From positions 1 through 21,102 of the forward strand of contig CAJTVR010000011.1 of assembly GCA_910580075.1 (NCBI GenBank): a stretch of DNA of 21,102 nucleotides. The letters run 5' to 3'. Position numbers and translations under genes: made by a program. The stretch comes from an uncultured Eubacterium sp. (GTDB lineage Bacteria; Bacillota; Clostridia; Lachnospirales; Lachnospiraceae). Shown here one piece after another: positions 13,188-21,086 of the stretch. A model generated the notes under the pieces. The model saw nothing but the letters and a program-made list of their open reading frames with translations, was not told the DNA's origin and searched no databases. Within the stretch, counting starts at the first letter, position 1. Every line of letters starts with the position of its first letter.

Positions 13188-14432
13188 TTAATAAAATACA
13201 TGATCCCCTATCACAGTCCCGTCAATCAGCCCGTTATCAGCACAAAAATAAAGACATGATACATTCCGCTCTCCATTCAGCACTGCCTGGGCAGCTGTCC
13301 TGCAGCGGTTTCCCATTCCGGATGCCAGTGCACGGGCAAAACGTCCGCTCGATACAGGGGAAAACTGGCCTCTTTGATAAATCACTCCGCTGATACTGTT
13401 CGGAAAACTGCTGCTTTCCACACGGTTCATAATAACGCTCCCTACTGCAATCTGTCCTTCATATGGCTGATTGCCAGCTTCGCAGTAGATAATTGCCGAT
13501 AACAGTTCCAGACTGTTCCCGCTTTCCATATGACTGCTGCTGCCAGAACTGCCGCCGCTGCTGCCAGCTGTGCTGTCCTGAAGCTGTGCTGCTTCCCGGC
13601 TTTTGCGGGCCTTTTCTTCTTCCAGTCTTTTCCGCTCCAGTTCCTGCTCCTGTCTTTTGATTTCCTCTGCACGCTTTAAATCCTCCTGCGCTTTTTGCTT
13701 TTCTAATTCTTTTTCGTATTCGATCTGGTCCTGCAGATCCCGGGCATATTTTAAACGCAGTGCTTTCGACTGCTGGATTTTTGCAATTTTGCTGTTCAGG
13801 CTGCTTTTCATTTCGTTTAGCGCACTGTCTATTTCAGACAGTTTCTGAACCTGTTTTTCTTCAAGCGCTTCCAGTTCTTCTTTTTCGGAAACAAGCTCCG
13901 CCCTGGCTTTTTTTATGTTTTGGATCACTGCTTTATATTCATTCATTTTATCACGGTCATAAGAAATCACCGCCTGGAAATAGTTGGCCCGGCGCAGCGC
14001 TTCCGGCATAGAATCTGCCTGCAGTACATAAACAAGCATATCCTGCGTGCTGTTCTCATACATAAACTGTATCCGCCGCTTCATCTGCGCATACTGTTCC
14101 TTTTGTTCCTTTAAAGACTGTTCCAGCTGCTTTTGCGTCTTTTCCGTCTCTTTTTTCGTGTTCCGGACAGCTGCCTGTGTTTCATCCAGCTCTGACGATA
14201 AACGGCTGATATTTTCCTGCGCCGCAAAAATTTTTTGTTCGAGTTCTTTTTGTTCTCTTTCATATGTATGAATCGCTTGATCGGTCTGACTGACGGACTG
14301 CTCCAGCTGATTGATTTTATCTCCAGCGCTGTCGATTCGGTTTTGAATTGTACCGGCATATGCTCTGCTGCTGCACAATAAGCAGACACATAAAAGAAAC
14401 GGCACCCGGCCAGGTTTTTTCTTTTGATTCAT
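13188..14432 (-). CDS. Exported coiled-coil cell-wall hydrolase (SleB/CwlJ-type)
   Basis: Predicted 414-residue secreted protein. Residues 1-26 are a signal peptide (MNQKKKPGRVPFLLCVCLLC, cleavage likely after AYA). Residues about 30-285 form a long charged coiled coil, similar to the regulatory region of PcsB-like hydrolases. A Ser/Gly-rich linker leads to a C-terminal Hydrolase_2 (SleB) domain from about residue 307, with likely catalytic Glu318 in YCEAGNQPYEGQIAVGSVIM, RGQFSPV and the ending IGDHVFY. SleB enzymes cut peptidoglycan during spore germination, but this fusion may remodel vegetative walls. The ATG at 14432 has AGGAGG 13 bases upstream, a long spacing; in-frame ATGs at 14444 and 14456 are alternatives. 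It is translationally linked to the LytTR regulator. Confidence 0.87.
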   Translation of the reverse strand: MNQKKKPGRVPFLLCVCLLCSSRAYAGTIQNRIDSAGDKINQLEQSVSQTDQAIHTYEREQKELEQKIFAAQENISRLSSELDETQAAVRNTKKETEKTQKQLEQSLKEQKEQYAQMKRRIQFMYENSTQDMLVYVLQADSMPEALRRANYFQAVISYDRDKMNEYKAVIQNIKKARAELVSEKEELEALEEKQVQKLSEIDSALNEMKSSLNSKIAKIQQSKALRLKYARDLQDQIEYEKELEKQKAQEDLKRAEEIKRQEQELERKRLEEEKARKSREAAQLQDSTAGSSGGSSGSSSHMESGNSLELLSAIIYCEAGNQPYEGQIAVGSVIMNRVESSSFPNSISGVIYQRGQFSPVSSGRFARALASGMGNRCRTAAQAVLNGERNVSCLYFCADNGLIDGTVIGDHVFY

Positions 14433-14452
14433 AACGCAGATCATTCCTCCTC

Positions 14453-15154
14453 TCATTTCAGCATCATCTGTGCGAAAGCAGCTGCCAGCTCATGGCTGTA
14501 TGTGCGGCTGACAGGTATATCCTCATGGCTGCAGACACAGCGCGTGCTCTCTACTCTCGACACATAGTTCAGATTTACGAGATAGCGCTTATGCACCCGC
14601 TTAAAATAATCCGGCAGTCCGCGCTGCACGTCATCCAGCTTCTGGTAAAAAAGTACTGTCTGCCCCTCCCGGTCAACGCTGCAGACCCTTCTGCCCTCAC
14701 TCTTAAAATAGCAGATCTGGTTCAGATTCAGCCGCAGCGTCCCGGATTTATGCTCCACCGCATAATACATCTGCGTCTGTACCTGCAGTTCTCTGGCTGC
14801 CAGATCCAGCACTTTTTTAATTCTGTACTCCTGATATGGTTTTAATATATAATGAAACGCCTGTACCTCATATCCTTCAAAAACATAATCAGGATAAGCT
14901 GTTACAAAAATAATCAGCATGCGGTATCCGGATGCGCGCAGTGATCTTGCGGTATCCATGCCGCTCATACCCGGCATTTCAATATCCAGAAATAAAATAT
15001 CAGGCTGCCTTTCCGGCAGCTGCCCAAGCAGCTCGCTGCCGGATTCATACTCTTGCGTCACACAGCTGATTCCCTGAAGTTCTGCGTGAACTTCAATTAG
15101 CTTTCTTAACTGCCTGCGAAATTTTTTCTCATCGTCACATATTCCTATCATCAT
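14453..15154 (-). CDS. LytTR-family response regulator
   Basis: Predicted 233-residue response regulator. Residues 1-125 are a receiver domain with acidic Asp7/Asp8 (ICDDEK), phosphoacceptor Asp57 (ILFLDIEMPGMSG) and the lysine of HYILKPYQ. Residues about 135-230 are a LytTR DNA-binding domain (KSGTLRLNLNQICYFKSEGR, RVHKRYLVNLNYVSRVE). Regulators of this AgrA/VirR-like type pair with GHKL kinases and often control peptide, bacteriocin or cell-wall functions. The likely partner is the kinase at 18252, across the divergent transporter genes. The start has GGAG about 10 bases upstream. Its stop overlaps the first candidate start of the hydrolase gene, so both are one transcript. Confidence 0.93.
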   Translation of the reverse strand: MMIGICDDEKKFRRQLRKLIEVHAELQGISCVTQEYESGSELLGQLPERQPDILFLDIEMPGMSGMDTARSLRASGYRMLIIFVTAYPDYVFEGYEVQAFHYILKPYQEYRIKKVLDLAARELQVQTQMYYAVEHKSGTLRLNLNQICYFKSEGRRVCSVDREGQTVLFYQKLDDVQRGLPDYFKRVHKRYLVNLNYVSRVESTRCVCSHEDIPVSRTYSHELAAAFAQMMLK

Positions 15155-15187
15155 TTTATGTCATTCTCCAGCGATACTTTTTATTTT

Positions 15188-15217
15188 AACATACAAACGT
15201 TACAAAATCTATGTCAA
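15188..15217 (-). promoter_or_regulatory. Possible promoter of the LytTR regulator
   Basis: On the minus strand TTGACA (15217-15212) and TATGTT (15193-15188) are 18 bases apart. The -35 is part of the dyad at 15211-15226. Confidence 0.45.
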
Positions 15218-15226
15218 ATATGACAT
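15211..15226. promoter_or_regulatory. Perfect dyad in the divergent promoter region
   Basis: ATGTCA-AATA-TGACAT is a perfect 6+6 inverted repeat. It covers the -35 of the leftward promoter and lies about 30 bases upstream of the rightward -10, a good position for an operator controlling both. LytTR proteins usually bind direct repeats, so a different protein may use it. Confidence 0.5.
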
Positions 15227-15256
15227 TTTCCTTTCAGAATTTTTGCAAAATTATTT

Positions 15257-15262
15257 TATAAT
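15257..15262 (+). promoter_or_regulatory. -10 element of the ABC transporter operon
   Basis: TATAAT at 15257-15262 is consensus, but the -35 region 17-19 bases upstream (TTTCAG/TTCAGA) is weak. This suggests the promoter needs an activator, which would fit a LytTR-type regulator. Confidence 0.55.
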
Positions 15263-15292
15263 TGTGTTATCAGAAACAAGGGAGGAAATCAT

Positions 15293-16051
15293 ATGTTACA
15301 AGTCAATCATCTTAACAAAAGTTACTCAAACAGCGTTACTGTATATCCGGTATTAAAGGACGTATCCTTACATATAAAAAGGGGAGAATTTGTAGCCGTT
15401 ATGGGGCCGTCCGGCAGCGGCAAGACGACGCTGTTAAACTGTATCTCCTGCTTTATCCCGCATGACAGCGGCAGTATATGTCTTGGCGGCCAGGAATTAT
15501 CAGGTTTAAACAGTGACGGACAGCTGGCCAGAATCCGGAATGAAAAACTGGGCTTTGTATTTCAGGATTTTATGCTTTTAGACGGGCTGTCTGTTATGGA
15601 AAACATCTGCCTGCCTCAGATTATTGCAGGAAAACCCATTGCACAGATGGAATCAAATGCACAGAAACTATGCCAGCTTTTTGGCATTTCAAAAATCATG
15701 AATAAGTATCCGGCAGAAATATCCGGCGGTGAAAAACAGCGGACGGCTGTTGCCAGGTCTTTGATGAATCATCCTCTTATGATTCTTGCCGATGAACCGA
15801 CTGGAAATCTGGACAGCAAATCCTGCAAAGCGGTAATTGCTGCCTTTCTTCAGGCCAAAGCGCAGCTGCATGCAGCCATATTTATGGTTACCCACGACAG
15901 TTATGCAGCGTCTTTCTGTGACCGCGTTCTTGTCTTAAAAGACGGAAAAATCTGGACAGAAGCAGCAAGAAGCGGTTCACAGCGCCAGTTTATGGATGAA
16001 CTGTTAGATATCCTGCGTACTCTGGGAGGTGATGGCAGTGACAATGCATAG
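15293..16051 (+). CDS. BceA-like ABC transporter ATP-binding protein
   Basis: Predicted 252-residue ATPase of the MacB/BceA type. Walker A is GPSGSGKTT (about residues 38-46), the Q-loop is FVFQDF, the signature is ISGGEKQR, Walker B is LMILADEPTGNLDS, and the H-loop is MVTHD. All catalytic elements are intact. It pairs with the FtsX-like permease whose start overlaps its last codons, so they are translationally coupled. BceAB-type pumps remove or release peptide antibiotics such as bacitracin and lantibiotics from their lipid targets. AGGGAGG lies 7 bases before the ATG. Regulation is probably by the adjacent LytTR/GHKL pair. Confidence 0.94.
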   Translation: MLQVNHLNKSYSNSVTVYPVLKDVSLHIKRGEFVAVMGPSGSGKTTLLNCISCFIPHDSGSICLGGQELSGLNSDGQLARIRNEKLGFVFQDFMLLDGLSVMENICLPQIIAGKPIAQMESNAQKLCQLFGISKIMNKYPAEISGGEKQRTAVARSLMNHPLMILADEPTGNLDSKSCKAVIAAFLQAKAQLHAAIFMVTHDSYAASFCDRVLVLKDGKIWTEAARSGSQRQFMDELLDILRTLGGDGSDNA

Positions 16052-18140
16052 CATCTTTAAAAAACTCCGTTTCAAAAGCCGGGGCCAGCATGTTCTGCTC
16101 GCAGGATGCACGTTCCTATCCGTGCTGCTGCTTACTTCTTTTTCTTTTATGTACTACGGCCCGACTGTGCAGAACTTTCTGCCTCAGGGAGGAGATACGC
16201 GCAAAATGGCTTCACTGCTTTTAGCGGTCACAGCCACAGGCTGTTTTATTTTTACGCTTTATGCGTCCAGCCTGTTTTTCCGCAGCAAATCAAAAGACTA
16301 CGGGATCCTGATGGCATTAGGTCTTCCAAAGAAAAAACTGCGCAGGCTGTTATTTCAGGAATTGTCCCTGCTAAGCGCTGTATCCTGCCTGTCCGGGCTG
16401 GTCTGTGCAGTGCCGGTATCTTTTATCATCTGGAAACTGTTTGAGCTTTTTATTATTTCCAATGAACAGATGCGTTACCGCCCCGGCGCTGCAGGTGTTT
16501 TTCCAGGCATACTTTTCTGTGCTGTTTTAATCCCCGCCCTTGGCATATCTGCCCGCAAATTTGTCATGCGTTCCGATATTATGGACATACTGCGTACCCG
16601 GCAGAAATCAGAAATGATCCGGGAAATTCCGAAATGGACATTTCCGGCAGGCATCCTTATGACTTTATCAGGGATCCTTATTGGCAGCGGCCTTCCGCAA
16701 TTCAGCGCACGGGTGCTGCACCGAAATCTTCCGTCCGCTTTCAGCCTTGTATACCTGTTGTCTCTGGCCGGAATTTATTGTATTATTTTATCAATTGTGT
16801 CACAAAACCGTCTGAAAAAGAACCGGAAAAAATACTACGCAAACCTGATATCGATAAACCTGATGCGTTTTTCAGCCAGATCCACAACACGCAGCATGTG
16901 TGTCATTGTCCTGCTGCTTTTTGTCTGCTGTTTTTCTGCTTTTTACGGAATACAGTATGCCATGCCGCCAGACCTTTTAAACGAAAATCAGGGCCGGACT
17001 TTTTCCATGCACAGTCCGGCAGACGAAGCCAGGCTCAGTTTTGAAGAAATCCGTCAGACGGCAGAACAGTATCAGCTGGAAATCAGAGATTTTATGGAAA
17101 ATGATGCGGCAAATCTGGTAATATCTTATCACCGGCGCGATTTTAATGAAGACGGCACACAATATGCAGAATTATACAGTGAGAAAGAAACATGCGCCCT
17201 GTTTCTGTCACAGACAGATTATAATACATTTACATTCCAAAAAATCCAGGTGGCTCCAGGCACTTACCAGACAGTCACGGCATCCGGATACAGCAGTTTT
17301 TTTGATTTTGCGGACGGTCTTGAGGAAGTTATGAACCCTGATACCGGGGCTGTATTTAAACTGGAATTTGGCGGAGTACTGGAAAACGATACGCTTGCAC
17401 AGATGAGCCGGCCGTTTTTATATGTCGTAAATGACACAGATTATGCAGAAATGACCCAGGGACTGGGCACCGTATATAAAGAACATATAACGGCTTTTCA
17501 TGTATCCGACATATACAGTTCCCATGCCTTCGCAAAAGACCTTCTGGCCCGGTATATTTCACGCTGTTCCAGCCTGTCTGACCACCTGGGACTGTGGAAT
17601 ATCTGGGAGCAGAAACTGGCAGATGATGCAGAAAAAGAATACGGCTACAGCGGCTCCTGCAATCTGGCTGCTGATAATAACCTGCTCCAAGGCGACTGGA
17701 AATATGCTCCGCAGTTTCACATTCTGACAGTTCAGGACAGAATGCAGCTGATTAGTGTCTATGTCATGCTAAGTGCATATATTTTTATCATTTCCATAAC
17801 AGCAGTATGCGTTATGAGTTATGTCAGAAGCATTTCTATCGCAGCAGACAACCGGGCACTGTTTGAAAGCCTTGCAAAACTCGGTGCAGACCAGTCATAT
17901 CAGCGCAGAGTCCTGAAAAAACAGCTGGCAAAAATTTTCAAGTATCCGGCAGTAACCGGATGCGGACTCGGATTTTTATTTTCAGCTGTCATGGATTTTT
18001 TTAACGACGGAAAATTCTCACGGATAGAACTCCAGTCGCTTGCAGCTCTGACAGGAATGACCGCGGTAATACTGGCAGTTATGTATGCCGTGTACCGGCA
18101 TGCTGCAAAAGAAGCCGAAAAAACAGCCGGCATTTCCTAA
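16038..18140 (+). CDS. BceB-like ABC transporter permease (FtsX family)
   Basis: Predicted 700-residue membrane permease. The first transmembrane segment lies near 20-35 (VLLAGCTFLSVLLLTSF), followed by the FtsX-type helices and the LMALGLPKKKLRRLLFQELS coupling motif. A large hydrophilic region of about 220 residues (from MPPDLLNENQGRTFS to the DRMQLISVYVMLS helix) fits the extracellular domain of BceB-type permeases. A second motif, ALFESLAKLGADQSYQRRVL, precedes the last two helices. The start is uncertain: GTG at 16038 has GGGAGG at 8 bases, while ATG at 16044 or 16032 is possible. It overlaps the ATPase gene by 14 bp and is followed after 111 bp by the kinase gene on the same strand. Confidence 0.9.
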   Translation: MTMHSIFKKLRFKSRGQHVLLAGCTFLSVLLLTSFSFMYYGPTVQNFLPQGGDTRKMASLLLAVTATGCFIFTLYASSLFFRSKSKDYGILMALGLPKKKLRRLLFQELSLLSAVSCLSGLVCAVPVSFIIWKLFELFIISNEQMRYRPGAAGVFPGILFCAVLIPALGISARKFVMRSDIMDILRTRQKSEMIREIPKWTFPAGILMTLSGILIGSGLPQFSARVLHRNLPSAFSLVYLLSLAGIYCIILSIVSQNRLKKNRKKYYANLISINLMRFSARSTTRSMCVIVLLLFVCCFSAFYGIQYAMPPDLLNENQGRTFSMHSPADEARLSFEEIRQTAEQYQLEIRDFMENDAANLVISYHRRDFNEDGTQYAELYSEKETCALFLSQTDYNTFTFQKIQVAPGTYQTVTASGYSSFFDFADGLEEVMNPDTGAVFKLEFGGVLENDTLAQMSRPFLYVVNDTDYAEMTQGLGTVYKEHITAFHVSDIYSSHAFAKDLLARYISRCSSLSDHLGLWNIWEQKLADDAEKEYGYSGSCNLAADNNLLQGDWKYAPQFHILTVQDRMQLISVYVMLSAYIFIISITAVCVMSYVRSISIAADNRALFESLAKLGADQSYQRRVLKKQLAKIFKYPAVTGCGLGFLFSAVMDFFNDGKFSRIELQSLAALTGMTAVILAVMYAVYRHAAKEAEKTAGIS

Positions 18141-18251
18141 CTCATGCAGCCGGATACATCATATTTCTTAATGCGAAAGCACCCGCCTATACTCATGCAG
18201 GCATGACACCCGGCTCACTGCCTGCAAAAATAAAAAGCCGGAGGAGTTACT

Positions 18252-19544
18252 ATGAATGGAAACGTTTTGATGTTCTTTTTTTACAGTTTTGGAAATTTAA
18301 TGAACCTCATCGAAGGCTTTTATTATATGAAATGTATCGACTGCTGCCTGAAACGGCGGAACGGCAGACTGATATTTCCCGCCGGCCTGGCTGGTTATAC
18401 TATTGTATCCAGTATTGTAATCTATCCGGACGATCTTGCAAATATCAGTCTGGCAGCCGTATTCTTCGGCATTTTGAATTTTCTTATTTATGACCAGGGA
18501 CAGACTGTGGTAAAGCTGGCGCTTATCATCATACTGCTGCCAGTTTCTTCCGCACTGAATTTTTTGGTATTCGATATAAGTACGAAACTTTACTTTCAGT
18601 ATTTTACGGCGGATGATAAGATCGCAAACTGTTTCTTTTCCAATTTTTCAGTCCTCCCGCCAGCTGTTTTTTTTATCTTTTTCTACCGCGCCTTTCACAA
18701 AGCGCTGAAAAAAATGCAGCATACATTTACAGAACGCACCTGGTGTCTGACTGCTTTGATCTGTACAGCTTCTTTTGCCGGTGTCTTCAGCTGCCTTTTT
18801 CTGTCAACAGACTACGGCAGTTACTATATCTGGCCCTGTATGCTGGCCTGCATACTGACAAATACCTGCGTCCTCTGGCTCGCCTCCTGCCTGGCAGACG
18901 GCATCTATGCAGACCTGGAACGCAAAAACCTGCGTCTCCAGCAAAATTATTACGAAGAACTGGAAAAAAACCAGAACCAGATCCGCAAACTGCGTCACGA
19001 TATGAACAGCCACCTGGCCATTGTAGGACAGCTGCTAAAAAAAGGCGAGACCGAAAATGCTGAAACATATTTTTCCCAGATTTCCAGTCTGATACAGGAT
19101 TCCAGCCGCAGATTCTGTCAAAACAGCGTTGTAAACGCTGTTTTAAATGCCCGCTACAGCATGATGCAGGAAGCTGAAATAGACAGCTTTTTTCACATCA
19201 GCATCGACGGCATGATGCTGTTAGATGATGTCAGCCTCTGTACGATTTTTGCGAATACGCTTGACAATGCCATTGAAGCCTGCCAGAAAATAAAATCCGT
19301 TCAGGAGCGTAAGATCCAGCTGAAATGCCGGTATACCGAAAATGGTTATTTTAGTTTTGAGCTGGTAAATTCCAGGAATAATGAGATTGCAGTCAAAAAA
19401 GGACAGTTTATTTCCGATAAAGAAGACCGCAGGATGCATGGCATCGGGATTTCTTCGGTCAGAAGCATTGTAGATAAATATCAGGGAACACTGGACATCA
19501 GCTATGATGAATGCTCGTTTAAAGTAGTGATACTGATCGGATAA
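18252..19544 (+). CDS. GHKL-type sensor histidine kinase (AgrC-like)
   Basis: Predicted 430-residue membrane kinase. Residues 1-215 carry about six hydrophobic helices and no large external loop, as in peptide-sensing AgrC-like kinases. A coiled linker (residues 218-245) leads to His249 in KLRHDMNSHLAIVGQLL. The ATPase domain has the N box (FANTLDNAIEAC, Asn335 and Asn339) and the G box (MHGIGISSVRSIVDKYQG). GGAGG lies 7 bases before the ATG. It follows the transporter genes with no clear terminator, so all three are likely co-transcribed. Its partner is probably the divergently encoded LytTR regulator at 14453-15154. Signal unknown; a peptide or envelope stress is the likely class. Confidence 0.92.
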   Translation: MNGNVLMFFFYSFGNLMNLIEGFYYMKCIDCCLKRRNGRLIFPAGLAGYTIVSSIVIYPDDLANISLAAVFFGILNFLIYDQGQTVVKLALIIILLPVSSALNFLVFDISTKLYFQYFTADDKIANCFFSNFSVLPPAVFFIFFYRAFHKALKKMQHTFTERTWCLTALICTASFAGVFSCLFLSTDYGSYYIWPCMLACILTNTCVLWLASCLADGIYADLERKNLRLQQNYYEELEKNQNQIRKLRHDMNSHLAIVGQLLKKGETENAETYFSQISSLIQDSSRRFCQNSVVNAVLNARYSMMQEAEIDSFFHISIDGMMLLDDVSLCTIFANTLDNAIEACQKIKSVQERKIQLKCRYTENGYFSFELVNSRNNEIAVKKGQFISDKEDRRMHGIGISSVRSIVDKYQGTLDISYDECSFKVVILIG

Positions 19545-19621
19545 ATTTTAGCGGACTGCAGACGCCTGTCTGAACTGTTCCCTATATGTAACCAATATTT
19601 CGCCGATTACTCGATTTTTCA

Positions 19622-19650
19622 TTGTATTTTATATATATATATGTTATGAT
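19622..19650 (+). promoter_or_regulatory. Promoter of the HD-GYP-like gene
   Basis: TTGTAT (19622-19627) and TATGAT (19645-19650) lie 17 bases apart, with an alternating AT spacer. It indicates separate transcription from the kinase gene. A weak CAGAC/GTCTG stem (about 19559-19572) sits behind the kinase, but no good terminator. Confidence 0.6.
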
Positions 19651-19701
19651 AAAGCGTAGTCATGGTTTGGTTGATAATATTTTACCAGTAGGAGGGGTGT
19701 T

Positions 19702-20886
19702 ATGTTATTCGTAGAATCACAAGATATCAAACCCGGAATGCGTCTTGCTAAGCCAGTATATAACAGAAACGGCGTATTACTGTTTGACCGGAATACAAAA
19801 CTGACCATTCAAAATATCGTAAACCTTACAAATTTTGGATTGATTGGCATTTTTATTCTGGAGCCGGCAGAGCCGCTTCCGCCAATTTCCAGAGAAGAAC
19901 AGGAATTCGACCAGCTGCAGACATTTTATATGTTTCGTCTTCGTGATAATCTGGTAAACATCAGCAAAGGCAAAATGCCGGAAGATTTGCCAAGTCTTGC
20001 AAAAGACGTCGTACAGCATTTTGGCACGTTAGACCATAAAGTGCATTTCACCCAGACAATCCGCAGTAACTCAGATTTTGTTTACAAACATTCTGTTGGC
20101 GTTGCTATTATATCTTCTATGATCGGACATGCAATGGGGCTTCGTGAGAACACACTTCTGTCCCTTGCAATGGCTGCTTTTTTGTATGATTTCGGCTTTT
20201 TATATGTACCTGCTGAAATCATGAAAAAGGGTGAGGATATCAGCGAAATTGAAACTTCCACAATTACAAAGTACCGTGAAAAAGCATTTGCACTGCTGCA
20301 TGCGGATACAAACCCGTACAATATTCCGCCAGATGCACTTGCAATTGTAACACAGATGATAAAAGCCGGACGCGCAGAAGGCGATCAGGTAGACCGCAGC
20401 AAATGGCTGACCGGTACCAGTATTCTGACTGTTGCCGATAAATTTGACCGTATGACAGCCATGAGCCTGAGCCGCAAGCCAAACTCCGAGATATCAGCGA
20501 TCCGTTATTTAATTGACCACCCGGAATCTTATCCGAAAAATGTCGTATCCGCTCTCGCCCAGAGCATCCATATTATGCCTGTTGGATGCTGCGTAGATCT
20601 TTCCAATGGCGACAAAGGTCTGGTTCTTGAAGCAAACGAAGGTGATTTTAACCACCCTGTAGTACTGAGTTTTACCTATAATACAGTGCTGGATTTAAAA
20701 GACCCGAAAAATAAACATATTAAAATAGCCGATGTTATGCATACAATGGATAACCGGGTCAAAATGGATGATGAAACGCTCAAACAGTTTACGACTGATG
20801 AAAACAGCAGCAAAATGATTCGTAAATATGAGTTTAAAAAACTCGAAATTGAAAAGCGCAGAAAGGAGCGCGGACTTGCTCAATAA
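19702..20886 (+). CDS. Degenerate HD-GYP-domain protein
   Basis: Predicted 394-residue cytosolic protein resembling c-di-GMP phosphodiesterases of the HD-GYP type. The N-terminus (FVESQDIKPGMRLAKPVYN, then GVLLFDRNTKLT) matches the segment often found before HD-GYP domains. His130 (YKHSVGVAIISSMIGHAMGL) and ILTVADKFDRMTA at 241-253 are conserved landmarks. However, the metal-binding LHDIGK motif reads LYDFGF (Tyr162-Asp163), and the HHE...GYP stretch is missing, so catalysis is unlikely. A C-terminal region of about 120 residues ends in a charged helix. It may be a c-di-GMP receptor or a signalling scaffold. AGGAGGGG precedes the ATG. The gene has its own promoter and terminator. Confidence 0.82.
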   Translation: MLFVESQDIKPGMRLAKPVYNRNGVLLFDRNTKLTIQNIVNLTNFGLIGIFILEPAEPLPPISREEQEFDQLQTFYMFRLRDNLVNISKGKMPEDLPSLAKDVVQHFGTLDHKVHFTQTIRSNSDFVYKHSVGVAIISSMIGHAMGLRENTLLSLAMAAFLYDFGFLYVPAEIMKKGEDISEIETSTITKYREKAFALLHADTNPYNIPPDALAIVTQMIKAGRAEGDQVDRSKWLTGTSILTVADKFDRMTAMSLSRKPNSEISAIRYLIDHPESYPKNVVSALAQSIHIMPVGCCVDLSNGDKGLVLEANEGDFNHPVVLSFTYNTVLDLKDPKNKHIKIADVMHTMDNRVKMDDETLKQFTTDENSSKMIRKYEFKKLEIEKRRKERGLAQ

Positions 20887-20890
20887 AATA

Positions 20891-20927
20891 CAGCCGGACA
20901 GGGAACCATATGTTTCCAGCCCGGCTG
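20891..20927 (+). terminator. Probable terminator of the HD-GYP-like gene
   Basis: CAGCCGG (20891-20897) pairs with CCGGCTG (20921-20927), and inner GGAAAC-like bases pair with GTTTCC. The T-run after it (CTTTCTGTCTCT) is poor. It begins 4 bases after the stop codon. Confidence 0.6.
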
Positions 20928-20984
20928 CTTTCTGTCTCTGCATTTATTTTTCACAGGCCAGCCTGTTACATACACGGCACCTGC

Positions 20985-21010
20985 GGCAGGAAAGTTCGTG
21001 ACTTTGCCTG
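20985..21010. repeat. Inverted repeat in the 3' intergenic region
   Basis: GCAGGAAAGT and ACTTTGCCTGC pair around TCGTG with one bulged base. It overlaps the upstream part of the promoter at 21018-21026. The rest of 20928-21102 holds no gene. Confidence 0.55.
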
Positions 21011-21017
21011 CGGCATA

Positions 21018-21026
21018 TGCTATAAT
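21018..21026 (+). promoter_or_regulatory. Extended -10 promoter reading out of the window
   Basis: TGC-TATAAT is a consensus extended -10 (21018-21026). A poor -35 (GTGACT, 20998-21003) lies 17 bases upstream. It would transcribe rightwards through the repeat end at 21087. Confidence 0.5.
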
Positions 21027-21086
21027 CAGTTACCAGAGCGTGTTTGAAAAATCCATGCAGCTGTGTATTTCCGCGAAAAGTATCAT

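Noticed and set aside
18144..18206. 20-codon ORF between permease and kinase, considered as a signal peptide gene
   Set aside because: No ribosome site, no leader-like or cysteine-containing core, and flanking CTCATGCAG direct repeats explain its ATGs.
19557..19573. CAGAC/GTCTG stem after the kinase gene as a terminator
   Set aside because: The stem is only 5 bp and no T-run follows.
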